Below are positions 33,723 to 44,445 of a DNA stretch of 64,000 nucleotides, one piece after another (within the stretch, counting starts at the first letter, position 1; the number at the start of each line of letters is the position of its first letter). The stretch lies in assembly GCA_950295325.1 (NCBI GenBank), contig OX485807.1:9451001-9515000 (forward strand). The letters are read 5' to 3'. Position numbers and translations under genes: made by a program. This stretch comes from Polytrichum commune (Eukaryota; Streptophyta; Polytrichopsida; Polytrichales; Polytrichaceae). The notes under the pieces are model-generated. The model had not been told where the DNA came from. It saw nothing but the letters and a program-made list of their open reading frames with translations, and ran no database searches.

Positions 33723-35429
33723 CTTGCATATTACTCAAACCAAGTTTGTTGCATTGCGGCACTCGTGAGTGGCAATGGGATCATGCCCCAATCGTCATGG
33801 GGGTTCCCCATATTCAACATGAGCATTATAGCTTGAGGTTTAAGAATCACTAGTATATGCCAATGAATAGAGTTTTTTTTGTAGAGTGAAGCAGATAAAA
33901 CCATGGGTATAGTCCCAAACCTTGAGTTTGTGAATATTAACACAAATTCACCCAAATGTTCTTAATGATTCTTACATTATCATACACAAAAGGGTGTTAA
34001 GCCATTCAAATTGGTTTTCTAGCTTGTTGTACTAGGATAAGTGGGCCAAGCTAGGCTGATCCAGGATCCATGACATTATATCCCATGCGCATACCCTATT
34101 TTGGATCATAAAAATTCTTCCAAAATTTGAGAGATGACAAGAGAAGAACCCAAATTTTCACCTAACTTTCAAAATAGACTCCGATACATGATGAGCTCTT
34201 GAGCTCTTAATGAAAAAAATCTCAAAGAAGGATCAAACCCACAGTCTTATCCCTCTATGAAGGACTTTACAAATACCACTAACGTGGGCAATAAATTTGT
34301 TGCAAAAGGTCATCATCCTTCTCGGTGTGTATGTTTGACAAATTTCATTCGATGTTCAACTTCAAATATAAAGTGTCACGTGATGTTTTCAAAAACAAAA
34401 ATGCATCTCAATCGACATCTACATTTTCTTCCAAATTGTCACCTCAATGTCACATGCCTAGTAGTACATGTCATTTCAATTTCTAAAGTGTCAATTGACG
34501 TGTGGGTTTTTTCTTCACAAGTCACACTACATATCAAATTCTAAATCGTGTGTGTCAATTGACGTGCATTTGATTTTTGTGCAAGTTTTTGCGTGTCAAA
34601 TGTCAAAAACTTGCAAAAACTTTGTCAAAATGACACACTGATCCTTTTAGCAATTTTCCATCTACAATAATAACGACATCGGTGACTTCCATCCAACAAT
34701 GTTTTACAATCCAGATGATACTATTTATAATTAAATTGATACCAGATTTGGTATTAAATCCCCCAAATTGATATAGTCCAATTCATTTGAGATGAATTGG
34801 CCATAAGTTTACAGGGGGTGAAGTTTTTACGTTGGATGGATTCTCCCTCACCACAGTCTTAGGTAGTTTCATTTGCTTTAAATGACGGTCTTATTTAAGC
34901 AAGCGTGCAACCTTAAGAGGTTGACTATATGCGCAATGCTAAAGAAATTGCTTCTAGCTTTATTTGAAGGAGGTCAATGACAACGTTGTTTCTACCGACT
35001 TTAAGGTTGTTGTTCAAAACTCATCCTATCCTTTATCAAAATCGTGTCATAAAATCTAACTTCATTTGAAGTGCTCGTAACATTTTAAACCCATTATCGA
35101 TTGAACATGAAATTTTGTGACCACCTTTGATGTCGAGGGCAATCGAGCCCATTTTCACCAACCATTTTTAAGATTGACCACTTGTGTGTGAAAACCAACT
35201 CATAGAATATGAAACACTCATTCAATGTGAAGGTGTTGACAATGAGATCGAATAATCGCATTGTTGAGAGGATATCTAGATCTAGATCCGAGACAAAAGG
35301 AGCAAGCGATCCGTGCCCTAGAAGGTAGTAGAGCATGACTTAGGGCAAATGTATGTTGGGTAGATTTTGCCATGGAATTGAAAACATTTGGAGCCAAAGT
35401 CCGCCATGGAAATGGGATTAGGTTCAGTG
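33723..35429. other. Intergenic
   Basis: One diverged MITE fragment (34735). The rest has no recognised element or gene. Confidence 0.4.
34735..34855. repeat. GAGGGAATAATTGCAT-family fragment
   Basis: CATTTGAGATGAATTGGCC and GTTGGATGGAT at the right are diverged family sequence. Confidence 0.45.
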
Positions 35430-35620
35430 TTCAAGAATGAAACCCTCGTATGAGTTTCATTTTGAAGGGCTTTCAAATTTCAGCTTTTCAGTTGAAGGGT
35501 TGGTTCATATCCAAGACGTCAATCTAAGAATATATACAAATGAAATAAAAATTTCATATTAAACTTGTGCATAAATTATATGGTACATGTTTTTAGTACA
35601 ATATGAGAATTTAAAAATCT
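35430..35620 (+). repeat. Left arm of the 27.5-kb foldback family, partial
   Basis: Matches 27508-27665: GTATGAGTTTCATTTTGA, CAGTTGAAG.GTTGGTTCA, AGACGTCAATC.AAGAATATA. Direct orientation relative to that copy. Confidence 0.6.
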
Positions 35621-35902
35621 CTACTTCTTAAAAGCTATCCATGCTTTCAAAAAAGCTATCCATGCCAATGACTTTTGGGAGTTAACTTTAAAAGGAATTG
35701 CATCTTTCCTAACCAAGAATCCACTAAAGTTCCTCTCTACGTTTGCTCGAAGGATCTCACCAAAATGTACATAGAAGGAATTTAGGGCATCCTCTAAGGT
35801 GTATTCGCTTGCCTCCGCCATCACCTCGATTGTTGCATCCACCATTTCAAGATCAACCCTCGAGCCTCTCCTGAAATCTAGTCCCCCACATTCTTCCAAC
35901 AT
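35621..35902 (-). CDS. Unrecognised 93-codon ORF between foldback arms
   Basis: An ATG-initiated frame with an unusually protein-like composition for this window: acidic and amphipathic (SRVDLEMVDATIEVMAEASE), then YVHFGEILRANVERNFSGFL. I do not recognise the family. It lies exactly between two arms of the 27.5-kb foldback family, so it could be a captured gene fragment or the residue of an internal region. The C-terminus contains a short duplicated phrase (AWIAF twice). No homologue is seen elsewhere in the window. It may equally be a chance frame. Confidence 0.2.
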   Translation of the reverse strand: MLEECGGLDFRRGSRVDLEMVDATIEVMAEASEYTLEDALNSFYVHFGEILRANVERNFSGFLVRKDAIPFKVNSQKSLAWIAFLKAWIAFKK

Positions 35903-35916
35903 CAGACCAACCTAAT

Positions 35917-36090
35917 CAATGTTCAAGATCGAAAGTCTTCAATGCCCTTCAAACGCAATTTGGCCCTTCAAAATATACCTCTCTCAAAACAACCCTTCAA
36001 AACTCAACCCCAAATTGAAAACGACGACGTCACTTGAAGTCCTCAATGCAATCCGCATGCCACAAGAACCAACAAGAAGTAGAGAAGGGT
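35917..36090 (-). repeat. Right arm of the 27.5-kb foldback family, partial, inverted
   Basis: Reverse complement of 28395-28562: ATGTTCAAGAT, TGCCCTTCAAACG, TTTGGCCCTTCAAAATAT, CTCTCAAAACAACCCTTC, ACTTGAAGTCCTCAAT. The arms here are in the same direction, so the element has been rearranged. Confidence 0.6.
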
Positions 36091-36969
36091 TGAGCTACAT
36101 GCATTACCATAAACTCTAAAGAGGGATTCTACCTAACCATAATGTGATGGCCGAATATGAAAACCCTACCATTCAAATGTAAGGTTTCTTTCGCCTTGAA
36201 ACATTGGGTGAAAAATTGTAGTGAAAACTATAGACCAATGCCAAACAATTCAACAACTTCAAAAGACCAATCTACACACAACATGCACTACAACCAAAAC
36301 AAAGGAAAGCATATATATTGCAATAGATTCATAAGATTTTCAAAAAGTCAAAATTTGAAAAAACACTTGGGAATGATTTTGTAATATTGATGATGATCTT
36401 AGGATATTAGCCTTTAAGCAACACATGCATGTGAGATATGCAATCCTTAGAGAGATGATAGCAGGCATGACAAGGATAGACATGGTTGTGGCTCCTGCCA
36501 CAACCCACACAAAACAAGAGGCAAAGTCTAACAAATCCAGCCAGGAGGGTGGTGATAGGCTAAGGACACATGACAAACTTGGGTCCTGTCAAGTTGCAGA
36601 GGCGATTACATGAGACCCAAAAGAAATATAAGTGGTTGGGTTTGGTGGACCCTGAGGCTGCCAAAACCAACCTTTTGTGCAACATGTCATCAAGCTACGA
36701 AGCCTAGCAAGTCCAACTTGCAACTTATGCCTAGGTATAGGCTCGCAAGATTTAACTTGCAAAGAGGGAGAATATGGGGGGTTGGTCTTGGATGGTTTAC
36801 GAGCAAGTAGGCTTGTAAACTCATGGTCATAGGCATTTACCAACTCTCCCCATGTATCCTCCTTGAACTTTTACACTCTAACATTTGATAGTCAGAGGGC
36901 TTGGAACTCATTGACAAGGGTTTCACCCTTTTGAAGGCCCATGAATGGCATTGTCAAGGGATTTAGTGA
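36091..36969 (+). other. Region 5' of the LINE remnant
   Basis: Short frames on both strands; could include decayed LINE sequence, but no RT motif is visible. Confidence 0.3.
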
Positions 36970-38384
36970 GTGGATGATATTTGGGATAGCGAGAACTGCA
37001 CCTTCCTCTCGTGGGACAAGGCTCAAGATACATTCAACCTCACTCCGGTGAACTATGACGACTGGAACCTTCTTACCATTAAGATCATTTACCAATGGCA
37101 ACACTTGTTGGATATTGATTCGGAACTACTCTTCCCGGGCAATGGGTTGGTTTTTACATCGGTGGAGAAGTTGACCCAAGATTTGTTACTATTTGCTTGG
37201 CTGAATTTACCCCCTCATGCATGCATCAACACCTTCTCACCCTATCCCTTACGGAAAAATGTTTTAGGGTTGGCACCAACTCTAGATGCCTTAGTGAGTG
37301 GGAGAAACATGGAATATGAATAGTTTTTTTCACATCTGCACAACTAGGGGCAAAGAGAACAAAGAAATCATTTTCTTCTATTGTACAATGGCCACTCTAG
37401 GATGGGACCTAGATTGGTGGCAGTGGATGGAAGGCTACTGGTTCCTCAACCACACCACCAAGTTTGGTAGGGTGTTAGTTATTTACGAGGACCACACGAA
37501 CTACTAGGGTAGCCAATAAGTGGCAAGGCTACCTTTCAAGGAATTACAAATATTAATGATCTCAGGTTTGGGATGCAACTCGTTCTAGTAAAGAGGTCGC
37601 CGTTGTGTGTGGTCTATTTGGCATAACACTATCGGGCTCAATGAATGGAGGGCATGTATTGCTATGGCCTCTCTCTCCAAGCAGCGTGTGTTATGCCTTC
37701 CCAACACTAGCGAGTCACTTAAACACAAGTTTTGGGGTTGCATTCAAGTTAAGCGTTCTTGGCGTTGGGCCACTTTCATCATGCATGAATTATGTAGGGT
37801 TACGACTGGCAATTGTGAGATTGGAAACAAACCCTCCTTTGGGGAAAAGATCCCTAAGAAGATTGTTACAAAAATCAAGGCTTGGCACCTTCTCCGTGAC
37901 ATCGCCCTTTGGATTGAGCACAACGACAAGGTGTTCAACCACAGACAATGGGCATGAGTCCAAGGTTGAACACCTCATTTGGGATGATCTCACTATGTGT
38001 TCCCAAGGTGTCTTGGGAAAGGGTGATTAAATTTGTTAAGATTAACGCCTACCCAGCCGAATCCCTCCTCAAAGGCTTTGCTCAAACATGGGGGGCTAGG
38101 AACGTCCTTCATTGGAGAAACAATCTTTAGATCTTTTGGAACTTGGAGAGGCAATGTAGCTAGGGTGCTCGTTTTCTATAGGTCACTTGGTGGTCTTGGG
38201 GTTGTCCTTGGTTTCGGAGTCTTGGTGGGTTGCCTTTGTTGGGATTCCTATTTCTTGCCCTTGTTACTTTTGACATGACGGTGTGGCGCGTCTGAAGGTG
38301 TGCTCCTCTCAAAGTGGGTGTGTCTTCCTTTGGTTCCTTATGCAATCTGACGTTGGTTTTTGGCCTTTTGTCTCCAAAAAAATT
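36970..38384 (+). pseudogene. Degenerate 3' end of a LINE (non-LTR retrotransposon) ORF2
   Basis: Three frames in succession encode pieces that resemble the region after the reverse transcriptase in plant L1-type LINEs. 36970-37320 encodes a linker with WDKAQDTFNL and W..L...I.YQW. 37300-37507 encodes a Trp-rich piece. 37607-37957 encodes NEWRACIA...LCLPNTSES.KHKFWGC....RSWRW, which fits the reverse-transcriptase zinc-binding (zf-RVT) domain with one Cys replaced, then a typical LINE C-terminus (LRDIALWIEHNDKVFNHRQW). The homology continues after frameshifts through 38130 (WERVIKFVKI...TWGARNVL). A U-rich tail with TTTTGTCTCC followed by a short A-run at 38377-38384 may be the 3' end. No catalytic Y/FADD box or endonuclease is seen, so this is a 5'-truncated, multiply frameshifted, dead copy. 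Confidence 0.6.
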
Positions 38385-39231
38385 TAAGATATTCAAAATA
38401 TAAAATAGCCCAATCTATTTGAAACACACACATATATATATATTTTTGGGTGGCAACTCTAGCATCCAAACCTAACTACACACCACTCAATCAAATAGAA
38501 GTGTCCAAATTATTGTTGTAATCGATTTAGGCACGTTTCGGGTTCTCTCTTGCTACTTTGATCCAACCAAATGCTACACACATAGTACTCGTATACGACA
38601 AGATGAAATTGGGAAGTGTGGCTTTCTCTCCAATGACGAAGCGATCGCTTCAAGCTCTGAATCCAACACACAAATATCAATCTGGATTCGGGTTTGAAGA
38701 TTGGGAATCAAGCCTTCTCAAAGTGAAGCAGGAATCGAGAGTTGCACTCCTACTCGTGCTCAAGGATTGGAGATTTTTTTTGTTGGCTATGCATCAACTT
38801 CTTCGTTTCAAGAGCAAATTTCCTAACCACTTTGTGTTCACACTTGGATGTTTCTTGTTCTTGTTATTTTTGGTCCACTGTATTTAATGTGGATGTTATC
38901 TATAGTTTATATATATATATATATGTAAGTGCTCCCTAAAATGCATTGAAAGAAATCTAGTTAACTATAGTTATTTTGGTAATTCTTGATTATTTATTTT
39001 AAAATTTTCAGGTGATAAATGAGTAGCTTCAATCCTTGACCTTTATTTGAGAAGAAGGTGCACAAAATCCAAGCAAGGTTTGGTATAGTGAATAGCCATG
39101 AATTGGCATGAGCAAAGTGGACAACTACGATTGTAGTCTTTCATAATAAAGAACAGAGCCTCACGGTTCTACCGTTTTCTTGTTTCTATCTCAATCAAAT
39201 AATATATATATTTTTAAAAACAACGCACCAA
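38385..39231. other. Intergenic
   Basis: A (TA)n tract at 38910-38926 and an AT-rich background; the frame 38558-38887 has no recognisable domain. Confidence 0.4.
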
Positions 39232-39463
39232 GAGTCAATGAAGCGCTAGTTATAGATGAAACGGTTGGATGGATGTGGAGAAATAAGCGGTCGAAGTTCA
39301 AGACTTCCGCAAAAGTAGTGGATCGTTCAAATGAGTCTATGGAGTATAGCTCGAACGTCTAGCGAAGCAAAAACCAAAGTATCATCACAACATGGGACCC
39401 ATCGTTGGACTCGGGAACCACTAGGATTCGGATTTGGTAAAAAAAATCTCCATGGACACTGTC
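39232..39463 (+). repeat. CCGGTT dispersed repeat, copy h
   Basis: GAGAAATAAGCGGTCGAAGT, GTGGATCGTTCAAATGAG, CGTTGGACTCGGGAACCACT, ATCTCCATGGACACTGTC. Confidence 0.58.
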
Positions 39464-39894
39464 ATCAAAGAGTGGAGGCTAGGGATGGCCCTTGCTTGCT
39501 TTTCCCAACACTCTACCTATCTAACCTCGCCTAAAGAAGCCTGGGCCACTATTGAGCATCTTGAATCCAAAGAGCCCAAGTGGAGCCCTAAATTTAACGC
39601 ACAAATATCCTCCTCCGCTCTTGTGGTGGAAGATGGGCGATTCTCGTGGAGGGAGCCCTAGATGTGGTGTAGATCGGATAAGTGTAGGCCACCCTACTAA
39701 TTCTCAACCCACTTTAATGACCACGTGTATCAATTAGTGTGGGTCACATAGTTTTCCTTGTCCCGTTTCCCTCTCATGAGTTTGTATTTTGCGTGAGTTC
39801 CATCGAATCGTGATAACCGGCATAGACAATTTGATATGTGTAACACAAGAGAAGAGGCTAGGATTTGATGCATCAAATCCTAAACTTTTCACAT

Positions 39895-40215
39895 GACACT
39901 CCTTATGAAGAAGTGGACGAAGACTTGCCATGGATGATGGATGAGTTCATCCGTCGGCCGGAACCCCTCCCTCCTCTTGTTAACAACTTGTGATGAAATC
40001 TTGTCATGGATGATTGAAATTTGGATGAAAAATCACTTGGTAAGTGACAAGTTGCTGTAACATTGTAAGTCTATAATCTCCCCCAAAACATTTACAAGGA
40101 ATGACAAATAGTGTTGGGTTCACATTTAGTGTCGGTGATGACACTATACCACGGTTTACGATTCGTATCCAACAATGAGAATTGGTGACACTAAGTATCA
40201 TATTAGGACTAGTGC
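39895..40215 (+). mobile_element. CACTAAAT-group TIR element, long subfamily, 5'-incomplete
   Basis: About 75-80% similar to 41390-41706 throughout (TGGATGATGGATGAG, TTTACAAGGAATGACAAAT, GGTTCACATTTAGTGT). The right end is CACTAAGTATCATATTAGG. Confidence 0.6.
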
Positions 40216-40501
40216 ACCCTCCACTACATGTGCACATTGAAGACGGGCGCCCCCACCTCCCCCATTTCTTTTTCTTCAACACCAAATATGGGGAGAAGGA
40301 ACACCTTGCGAACTTGGTGGCGGACCTCTTTCCAAATGTTCCCAACCCACATTCATGTTTGGCACAAGGCTAGGGTAATGTTATAACACGAACAAAGTGA
40401 CACACTTATATGTGCAATTAGGTTACCTCCATGCAAATGACTTTGGATCAAACCCATATCAATAGAAATGTATAACTTTGATGAGTCATCCATACATCAA
40501 C

Positions 40502-40660
40502 TACATAACATTATTCAGATCCACAACATCGTTCCGTGGGACTGATAGTATCCCACAGAATATTCTCGGATCTCTCGCACACTCAATCTACCGTATAGAA
40601 AACCGTACTATAATTTTCTTACCAAAATAGCGTGGAACGTTGATATAGTGGGGGAAGGAG
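40502..40660. repeat. Relative of the 157-bp TIR element
   Basis: Left end ATAACATTATTCAGATCCAC and CAGAATATTCTC match 24686-24750; the right side is only weakly recognisable (CGTGGAACGTTG). Confidence 0.5.
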
Positions 40661-41339
40661 GGGGAACACATAATCGCACATATCAATGTCGACCGATTTG
40701 CTCTCCCTTCTCTCTCTCTAATAATCGGACAATGATGATTCCGGTTTCGTGAAGCATGCATGACCCGAACACATAAGGTACGATATTTACACAACCACAC
40801 ACCGCTTCTTCAAAGTATTGTTATTTTTACCCGTTGTATATCTAGCACTCCAAAAACACACCTCACTAATATAGGCATGGACTTTAGTGTTCGAGAATGG
40901 GTGGGCTCCCCCATACATGCTACATATCCCCACATTTGGGGACATATCTCATCATTTAGAAATACGTACGGGAGCCCGAGTATGTTCAAGTCATGGTACT
41001 TGCTTGGCACTTACTACTACTACTACCCTAGGAGAAGTTTAGGGTCCCGGAGATCGAAAAGGTTGGGTAACTATATACGAATAACTTCCTTAGCAAGCGA
41101 TCTTGAATGGACGGACTCGGATTCAAGATGAGAATAATAATTGGGTTTGCATTCCCAAATTGGAGGGTGTTAAATCTCGAGGCCACTCTATCTCTTGCTT
41201 TCCCTCTCCTTGGAGTTTGTGGCAAAAGCCTTGATCTTAGACGCACCCATAATAGGTGCCCGCTTGGAGCAAAAGATCTTGACGCTTTCAAAACATTATG
41301 AGGAGGAGTGCGTCCAATAAGTTAGTACTAAGAGCGAAC
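40661..41339. other. Intergenic
   Basis: Frames on both strands (40760-41301) without recognisable domains. Confidence 0.4.
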
Positions 41340-41706
41340 CACACCATGTCATATGGTATTTTATGTCACAATGGTAACTTCTCGGATGACGCTTCTTGTG
41401 AATAAGTGAACAAAAATGTTTGTCGTGGATGATGGATGAGCTCATCCATCGGCTGAAACCCTACCTTCCCTTGTCAGCCACTTGTGATGGAATATTGTCG
41501 TGGATGATTACGAGTTGGATGAAGAATCCCTTGGCGAGTGAGAGTAATCGCAACACTGTAAATCTATAATCCCCCCAAAAAATTACAAGGAATGACAAAT
41601 CATGTTGGGTTCACATTTAGTGTTGGTGACACTATACCCGCGGTTTATAATTAGTATTGAGCAAGACAATTAGAATTGGTGTTACTAAACATCATATTTA
41701 GTGTAG
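41340..41706 (+). mobile_element. CACTAAAT-group TIR element, long subfamily
   Basis: The left end is CACACCATGTCATATGGTAT and the right end is AAACATCATATTTAGTGTAG. The interior TGGATGATGGATGAGCTCAT ... ATTACAAGGAATGACAAAT ... GGTTCACATTTAGTGTTGG is repeated in direct orientation at 39895-40215 and inverted at 63545-63915. Confidence 0.62.
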
Positions 41707-42039
41707 TCGTCTTGTTTGCTTCGAATGTCATCCTCCACATGCAAAGAAGCTAGACAAGGTTTTATAATCGATTGTTATTATTATTATCGTAGACCCAACT
41801 TCTATCAAATATGATGATACTTACACAACATGGGTTTGCGCCCTTTGGCTCTCATTCTATGAATTCCAAAGTTGTTATGGTTTAACGTTGGTGAATAAGA
41901 TTGCTAAACTCTATCCCAACGAGTGAGGACTAGCACTATGTGGTGTCTAAGTAAACCATAGACATATATATAGAGTGTAACATCCCAAATTAATATTGTG
42001 GGGATGAATCAACCCTCGACCACTATTGGACATTTGAAA

Positions 42040-42107
42040 GCATGTTTTGATTAGAGCCCCTTCATCCAAAACGGATGAGCTTTACATAGATGCCATGAGC
42101 ATGAATC
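42040..42107 (-). repeat. Half copy of the ATGGCATCTACATAAACTCA family, inverted
   Basis: TAGAGCCCCTTCATCC, ACGGATGAGCTTTACATAGA and TGCCATGA are the reverse of the other copies' left part. Confidence 0.55.
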
Positions 42108-42954
42108 ACTCACAACAATGATAATGTCATTTGCATATAGAATAGCATCTAGTAAACGTCGTTGTGGCATCCACTATTCACACCCAACAAATGTTAGGAT
42201 ACCTATGAATGTCACCCACCACTTTGATAAACATCATACACCTAGCGGCCACCTAGCATAGTATCTAGGTGTCCAACCATTGAGAATTAAAAACTAGTCC
42301 AAAGTCATATTTGGCCATGATAAAGCTCGTCATGCTCTCTAAACAATGAATGTTTGAAGATTGCAAGGTAGGCATAAGGGAGACATTCCTTAGATGGACA
42401 CTTTTCTCTCTACACCCACTTTCTCGTAGGTTATGAAACACACAATCAATGCAAGATGGTTAGCAAATTCAAATCATGCCCATAGCCAATTTGCCTCTTA
42501 CTTCTTGGAGCTCACGTGATTATCTTGTTCACTATCAATGTGAGGATTCTTGAGGTCATTACGTGGTCATATAGGCCCCTTGAAGCATGTTGAAATTTGA
42601 GTCCTTGATTGGTCAACATGTTTTGAGCACTCAATCCAATCTCTAATCACATGCCTTTTTTGTGTGCCGGTTCATGGATCCACACCCAACCACGTACCAC
42701 TCAAAGTCGGTACTCAAATAATAATTTAGCTATACAAATATTTAGGTACGTAATGCACAATATAACAAAAATGATATTGATACAAATGGTAATTTAGGTT
42801 TACATAGATTCTCTCGTCTTGACATACCCACCAAATATCAATATTTGACTTGTATTACAATTTTGATACCCATAGGTAGGTTCTTTGATATCATTATTGA
42901 TGTTGATTGATGTTACCATGCATTCACCTATGTACTGGTCCAACATTGGAGTTT

Positions 42955-43165
42955 ACGAACTCAAGCATACCTCTCATTCATGCAAGATACATGCCCTGAA
43001 ATAGCATGCAATTTGGATATACTTGTCCAAGGTTGATTTGACACCTACATTAGTTTCAAAAGACCTCCAAACTAATCTAGTATATATGATTTGAGATGAA
43101 CTAACCACAAACATATAAGGGACCATGGTTTTACAATGAATGCATGAGAGGCAAGCTCATATGTA
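42955..43165. mobile_element. GAGGGAATAATTGCAT-family MITE, copy 4
   Basis: AGCATACCTCTCATTCATGC left, ATGCATGAGAGGCAAGCTCA right; abuts a CCGGTT-family repeat at 43166. Confidence 0.65.
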
Positions 43166-43385
43166 GTGTCCAGAAGATAATTTTACATAATTGGTCAAAA
43201 CCCTAGTGTTCCCAAGTCCAACCGGATATATGTTGCGACCTTTCAGTTTTTGCTTTATTGATTCAAGGCATGTTTCTTAGATTCCCTCAAAATGATCGGT
43301 AGTTTTTTCTAAAGTCTTGAACTTAAATTGGCGATTTCTCAAACTCAACCGATTCATCTATACAAAGCATTTAGTTCGTTGTTTG
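43166..43385 (-). repeat. CCGGTT dispersed repeat, copy i
   Basis: GTGTCCAGAAGATAATTTTA, CCAAGTCCAACCGGATATAT, AAAATGATCGGTAGTTTTTT, TTTCTCAAACTCAACCGATT. Confidence 0.62.
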
Positions 43386-44128
43386 TATGCAGCAATTTCC
43401 TCTTTCATTTAGACAGATTTTCATAGGTGAATGCTCACAACACCTATTGAGGGAGAGGGCAAACTAGAAAATAGGAAAGATGGAAACGATGATAGAATCT
43501 ATGAAACCTAGCTAGGAATTAAGATTTGTAGTCAAACTATTCCTATAGTGGAGTCAAAGATCCCAACTTAGTCTAGCACAACTAAATGAGGATGGATCAT
43601 CCACCAACTCATAAGGAACGCGTTTTTTAAACTATCAACTCGGTAAGTGTTGTGAACCAAGATTTGGTGATCGCGGTCATTGTATTGTAAATTCCTATTG
43701 GCAACTCATAGAGTGCTACTATCGAAAAGTAAAAGGAAGGTGTGCCGTGAAAAGGTCGAGCATAGTTTCATTAGCTTGGTTGAATGCCAAATTTAGCATC
43801 AACTATCAAGTGACTCTAATGGGCCCCCCGTAGAATGGATTTAGGGTTCATCCATGATTCCAAGCATGCCATTTGTAAAAGCCGCCATGGAATTAGGTCT
43901 TACTACTCGGCAAGCCACGTTGTATTGTAAACCTTATAAGCAACACATGCCCTCTTTCCGGGGCCGACTTAATAACCTAACTTATCCCTTATGACTTCAA
44001 GCTACCTATATCGCGTGGTGTAATGCGTCAACTTGGTCAAGCCGCTCACAAGTATCTAAGTCGGTTTCCACCTTGTCTATAATTAATAATACAACTTCAA
44101 ACAACAAAGAGGAAGTGAGAATATGATT
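43386..44128. other. Intergenic with a repeat shared with 7170 region
   Basis: GAATGCTCACAACACCTATTGAGGG (43431 on) matches GAATGTTCACAACACCTATTGAGGG at 7177; both run on into loosely similar sequence ending in ...TTGGTAAGT/TTGGTAGGT. Confidence 0.45.
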
Positions 44129-44367
44129 ACGTAACCGGTTGGCCGCTTTGTTTCGCCGAGGTGGCACTACACGATTGGCTTTGAGCACACAGGTTTGCAG
44201 ACGATAGCCTCGACATCCTAGCCGGTTATGATCATCTAAATCGGATATAAAACAGATTGTACCTAAATCTCCAGCGGCGCCCAAATCTCAAATGCTGGAG
44301 GAAGACGACACGTGACCCACTGTTTAGGTCACCTGCGCGGCTCAACAAAGCGGCCAACCGGTTACGT
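44129..44367. mobile_element. 239-bp TIR element with 24-bp perfect ends
   Basis: The outer ends start ACGTAACCGGTTGGCCGCTT and are identical for 24 bp when reversed (44129-44152 and 44344-44367). The interior is GC-richer than its surroundings. The target duplication is unclear because the end itself contains the palindrome ACGT. Frames 44006-44448 on both strands read through these repeats and are not gene-like. Confidence 0.68.
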
Positions 44368-44369
44368 CC

Positions 44370-44445
44370 GGTAATCGTTTTATTGGAACCGGTCATCAGT
44401 GCAGAACGGTTCTGCACCGATAACCTTTCCAATAAAACGATTACC
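44370..44445. repeat. 76-bp double palindrome directly beside the 239-bp element
   Basis: Outer 19-bp perfect inverted ends GGTAATCGTTTTATTGGAA (44370-44388 and 44427-44445), inner 19-bp palindrome GTGCAGAAC-G-GTTCTGCAC. It lies 2 bp from the end of the previous element. Confidence 0.75.
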
